Source: JAKZVK01 sp965261065 (GTDB lineage: Bacteria; Acidobacteriota; Terriglobia; Bryobacterales; UBA6623). Taken from it: a stretch of 64,000 bases of DNA. The position numbers and the translations under genes are program-made. Positions 60,967-64,000 of the stretch are shown here, piece by piece (the stretch's first letter is position 1; each line of letters starts with the position of its first letter). The notes under the pieces are model-generated. The model saw only the letters and a list, made by a program, of their open reading frames with translations. It had not been told where the DNA came from and did no database searches. The stretch is from the NCBI GenBank assembly GCA_965261065.1, contig OZ253444.1:2790001-2854000 (forward strand), read 5' to 3'.

Positions 60967-62811
60967 ATGCATAGACGATTGCTCGTGGGATTGTTGCTGC
61001 TGGGATGGGTCGCGCCGGCGGCTGAGATTACGCATGGGCCGATCCTCGGGCGGCTGAGTTCGTCGGGCATCGGCGTGTGGGCGCGGACGAAACAAGCGGG
61101 CGAGTTTCGCGTGCGCTATGGGACCGCGCCGGGGGACCTTCGGGGGGTGTCCGACGTGGCGCGCACGATGCTTGGCCGCGACAACACGGGCTGGGTGCAC
61201 ATCACCGGGTTGGACCCGAACACGACGTACTACTACGAGGTCATCGGCGAAACCGGCGGGCGCTCGGCCGACGAGTTGCGGGGCGACTTCCGTACGCTGC
61301 CCGACGCGGAGACGCGCCGCCACCCCACGCTGAACCCCGACGGCCTGTTCAACTTCCGCTTCGAGTACGCCTGCGGGAATCAACAACGCGTCGACCCCAC
61401 GACGCCGACGTTTCGCACGATGCTCGAGCGCATCGAGGATTCGATCGACTTCGCCATTCTCGACGGCGACTGGATGTATGAGGAGATGCGCGACTATCGG
61501 CCCGGTCAGTGGATCGAGCAGGTGGGGCGCGAGCAGACGGCGGCGCCGCGAACGCCGCGCATCGTCGATCTGGCGCCGACCATCGTGGGGGTGTGGGAGA
61601 ACTACAAGCTCTACCTCCGCCGCGGAAAAAATCTGGCGGCGTGGCATCGCGAGGTTCCGTCGTTCTTTATGTTCGACGATCACGAGATGCTGAACGATGT
61701 GAATGGGACCGGAACGCCGGGGCTGCGAAGCCGGCGGGCGGTGTTTCGCGACATCGGCATTGAGGCCTGGTATCACTATCTGGGCTGGTCGAACCCGGTC
61801 GGGTGGCAGCAGGGGATCCACTTCGGCACGGCCAAGTTGACCGGCGGCGGAGACGTGTTGGTCGACGAGTCGGCCGACTTCCGCGAACTGAAGACCAGCG
61901 AGGCGGGAACGTTGACCGTTCACTGGGGGACGCCGGACGCGGGCGTCAACAACGTGCAGCTCGACCGGGTGGGCGGCGACCCCAACGCGGGCGTCTACGA
62001 GATCAAGGAAATCGTCGACCGCAGCCGGCTGCGCATCTCGCCCGCGCCGAAGCAAGACGGCGAGGCGTCGTATTCGATCGGGCGATTCAACCACTTCCGG
62101 CACAAGGTCGCGAACGCGGAGTTCTTCTTCATCGACACGCGCAGCCACCGGCAGATGCACGACCTGAATGAACCGTTTAAGCCGGGCGTCTCGATGCTGG
62201 GTGCGCCGCAGAAGCTGTGGCTGAAGACCGCGATGCGCGAGAGCACGGCGGACTTCCTGTTCGTCGTCAGCTCGGTCAACCTGATGGTGCCGCACGTGCT
62301 GGGCCGCGAAACGCCAAGCAACAAAGACGAGGCGTGGACCGCTATTGCCGTCGAACGCGAGGAGCTAATCGAGTTCTGGGACTCGCTGGGCAAGCCGGTC
62401 CTGGTGTTGACGGGCGACCTTCACAACAGTTTCGCGATCAAGATTACCGACCGCGTGTGGGAGTTCGCGTCGGGCCCGCACAACTCGACGAACCACCGGC
62501 TGATCGAAGAAGCGAACCGTCCCACAAGCGGCAAGTACGTCTCGCGCGGCCGCGAGTGCGAGATTCGTTGGTCGACCTTCGTGCCCAACGACGCCCAAGG
62601 CCGCAAGCGGCGGCCGGTGTATGCGGTGGTGCAAATCAACAATACGTTTCGCGTGCCCGGCGGATTGGAGGTGGGTCAGGGCAGCCCCGATCGCCCGGAG
62701 GACGACGTCTGGGCAGCGTACGATCGGCCGCAAGTGACGTTGCAGTATTACGACGGGCTCACCGGCGAGCTGCTCTATGCCGAGTCGATCTTGGCGGCGG
62801 AGAAGAAATGA
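60967..62811 (+). CDS. phoD: PhoD-like alkaline phosphatase
   Basis: A 614-residue exported enzyme. A signal peptide (RRLLVGLLLLGWVAPAAE) precedes an N-terminal Fn3-like PhoD_N domain (GRLSSSGIGVWARTKQAGEFRVRYGT, TGLDPNTTYYYEVIG). The metallophosphatase domain has FAILDGDWMYEE, FFMFDDHEMLNDVNG (metal Asp/His pair), FFFIDTRSHRQMHD, LGAPQKLWLK and VLTGDLHNSFAIKI. PhoD enzymes release phosphate from mono- and diesters outside the cytoplasm. The stop overlaps the start of the next gene (ATGA), so the two are translationally coupled. Confidence 0.87.
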   Translation: MHRRLLVGLLLLGWVAPAAEITHGPILGRLSSSGIGVWARTKQAGEFRVRYGTAPGDLRGVSDVARTMLGRDNTGWVHITGLDPNTTYYYEVIGETGGRSADELRGDFRTLPDAETRRHPTLNPDGLFNFRFEYACGNQQRVDPTTPTFRTMLERIEDSIDFAILDGDWMYEEMRDYRPGQWIEQVGREQTAAPRTPRIVDLAPTIVGVWENYKLYLRRGKNLAAWHREVPSFFMFDDHEMLNDVNGTGTPGLRSRRAVFRDIGIEAWYHYLGWSNPVGWQQGIHFGTAKLTGGGDVLVDESADFRELKTSEAGTLTVHWGTPDAGVNNVQLDRVGGDPNAGVYEIKEIVDRSRLRISPAPKQDGEASYSIGRFNHFRHKVANAEFFFIDTRSHRQMHDLNEPFKPGVSMLGAPQKLWLKTAMRESTADFLFVVSSVNLMVPHVLGRETPSNKDEAWTAIAVEREELIEFWDSLGKPVLVLTGDLHNSFAIKITDRVWEFASGPHNSTNHRLIEEANRPTSGKYVSRGRECEIRWSTFVPNDAQGRKRRPVYAVVQINNTFRVPGGLEVGQGSPDRPEDDVWAAYDRPQVTLQYYDGLTGELLYAESILAAEKK

Positions 62812-64000
62812 GGCCCTCGATGACGCGCAAGGCCGGCTTCGGCGAGTTGGGTCTGATTGCGGCTCTGATTGGCGTAGCCTGCTCGTGCGGGTCGGACGGG
62901 GGGCCGCGGACGGCGCTGGCGGCGGTGGAGGAACCCAAGAGTGTTCGTGACTTCGGGGCCGTGGGCGACGGGGTGGCCGACGACAGCGAGGCGTTGCAGC
63001 GGGCCGTGGATTCCCAAGTGGGTGAGGTTCGTCTGCCACGCGGCCAGTACCGACTCACCAAGACTATCGTTATCGACCTCGACCGCACCGGCTATACCTC
63101 GATCGTCGGGGACGGCACGGCCACGTTGATCATGGCGGGCGAGGGGCCGGCGCTTCACTTCAAGGGCACGCACGGCGGGACGGCCGACCCGGGAACGGTG
63201 AAGCCCAACGTGTGGCAGCGTCAACGCACGCCGCTGGCCGACGGGTTCGAGATTCGCGGCGACCACGCTAAGGCGCAGGGCATCGTAACGGAAGGGACGA
63301 TGCAGGCAGTGTTCTCGCGGCTGCTGATTCGCCAGGTGTCGGACGGCCTCGTACTGACGGGGCGCAACCGCAACGTGATCATCTCCGAGTGCCACGTGTA
63401 TCACAACCGCGGCGTCGGGGTGCTGCTCGATCAGGTCAACTTGCACCAGATCAACATCGCGAACTCGCACATCAGCTACAACGGCGGGGGCGGGGTGGTG
63501 GTCCGTCGCAGCGAGGTGCGCAACTTGCAGATCGGCACGTGCGACATCGAAGGCAATATGGACCCCGACGGTCCGCCGACGGCCAACGTGTTGCTCGACG
63601 CACGGGAGGGGTCGGTTCGCGAGGGGGCGATCGTTGGCTCGACGCTGCAGAACACGCACGACGCGCCGGGCTCGGCCAACATCCGTTTCATCGGGCGCGG
63701 GCCGGACGAGGCGCAGAAGATCGGGTACTTCTCGATCTCGGACAACGCTCTGAGTGACGTGGCGGTCAACATACATCTTCAGTACGTGCGCGGCGTGTCG
63801 ATCACGGGCAACTCGTTCTGGAAAGGCTTCGAGCACAACTTGTTGGTCGAGGGCAGCTCGAACATCGTCGTCGGGCCGAACACGTTCGACCGCAATCCGG
63901 ATTACCGTCCGCACGACAGTCGCAACAGTCTACTGTTTGTCGATTCGGAAGACTGCACGCTGACTGGGCTGCATATCAACGGCGTCAAGGCCGCCGAAGC
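62808..64000 (+). CDS. Lipoprotein with right-handed beta-helix (pectate-lyase-3 type), cut by window end
   Basis: From ATG 62808 (overlapping the phoD stop) an open frame of at least 397 codons runs off the window. A lipobox-like stretch (LIAALIGVACSCG) is followed by SVRDFGAVGDGVADDSEALQRAV, the hallmark opening of pectate_lyase_3/GH28-related beta-helices. Parallel coils follow (ADGFEIRGDHAKAQGIVTEG, NVIISECHVYHNRGVGVLLDQVNLHQINIANSHISYNGGGG, VSITGNSFWKGFEHNLLVEGSSNIVVG). It probably binds or cleaves a polysaccharide at the cell surface. It forms an operon with phoD. The C-terminus is unseen. Confidence 0.85.
   Translation, partial: MRPSMTRKAGFGELGLIAALIGVACSCGSDGGPRTALAAVEEPKSVRDFGAVGDGVADDSEALQRAVDSQVGEVRLPRGQYRLTKTIVIDLDRTGYTSIVGDGTATLIMAGEGPALHFKGTHGGTADPGTVKPNVWQRQRTPLADGFEIRGDHAKAQGIVTEGTMQAVFSRLLIRQVSDGLVLTGRNRNVIISECHVYHNRGVGVLLDQVNLHQINIANSHISYNGGGGVVVRRSEVRNLQIGTCDIEGNMDPDGPPTANVLLDAREGSVREGAIVGSTLQNTHDAPGSANIRFIGRGPDEAQKIGYFSISDNALSDVAVNIHLQYVRGVSITGNSFWKGFEHNLLVEGSSNIVVGPNTFDRNPDYRPHDSRNSLLFVDSEDCTLTGLHINGVKAAE

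Overview
The window is high-GC chromosomal DNA from an uncultured-type member of the Acidobacteriota, probably near the Bryobacterales/Solibacter group. This is an inference. It rests on an Oar-like TonB receptor with a carboxypeptidase-regulatory N-terminus, a soluble Ser/Thr kinase, a very large orphan FtsX-type permease, a PVC-type haem-binding dehydrogenase, secreted propeller proteins, tad pilus genes, many short palindromic intergenic repeats and many different insertion sequences.

Layout. 0.9-12.8 kb is mostly housekeeping: Ser/Thr kinase, FtsX-like permease, threonine synthase (thrC), TIM-barrel isomerase/epimerase-like protein, Fe/Mn superoxide dismutase, CPA2 cation/proton antiporter and a HlyD-type adaptor. 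13.0-17.2 kb is a two-gene outer-membrane uptake/exo-enzyme unit (BNR-repeat protein plus Oar-like receptor). 17.4-21.4 kb is an accessory island, described below. 21.7-25.9 kb holds secreted beta-propeller proteins, a zinc-ribbon protein, a transport-auxiliary lipoprotein and YjbQ. 25.9-29.4 kb is a tad module (tadA/cpaF, tadB, tadC and a 31-residue membrane protein). 29.9-33.2 kb is a translationally coupled pair, TIR-AAA followed by AAA-TM-LRR, that looks like a split NLR-type defence or signalling system. 33.5-47.8 kb mixes TonB, a nine-base-duplicating IS4-type element, a PVC dehydrogenase, a glycosyltransferase, an orphan Phd antitoxin, an APC permease, PcrA/UvrD helicase and an IS110-type element. 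47.8-64 kb holds a kinase-like Tat protein, a GAF-sigma54-type regulator with an altered GAFTGA loop, IS1595 and ISAzo13 elements, an MFS transporter, several secreted hydrolases, an atypical Nramp transporter, a HicAB pair, and a PhoD phosphatase coupled to a beta-helix protein that leaves the window.

The most unusual stretch is 17.99-21.37 kb. A 55-residue basic protein and an IS1-like DDE transposase gene diverge from back-to-back consensus promoters. A 1.6-kb ISNCY/IS1202-type element has inserted between them with a perfect 17-bp target duplication. Downstream of the transposase lies a compact array of seven hairpins ending in a T-run, and flush against it is a tRNA gene. That tRNA folds with a 9-bp acceptor stem and a 3-bp T-stem, a long variable arm, G at the discriminator and a UAU anticodon. 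These are the hallmarks of a 9/3 allo-tRNA, a class predicted to carry serine. If charged with serine it would put serine at AUA isoleucine codons.

Most genes are single or in pairs. Likely operons are BNR protein/Oar receptor, tadA-tadB-tadC-small protein, TIR-AAA/AAA-LRR, hicB-hicA and phoD/beta-helix. Functional assignments come from motifs read by eye; no database search was possible.
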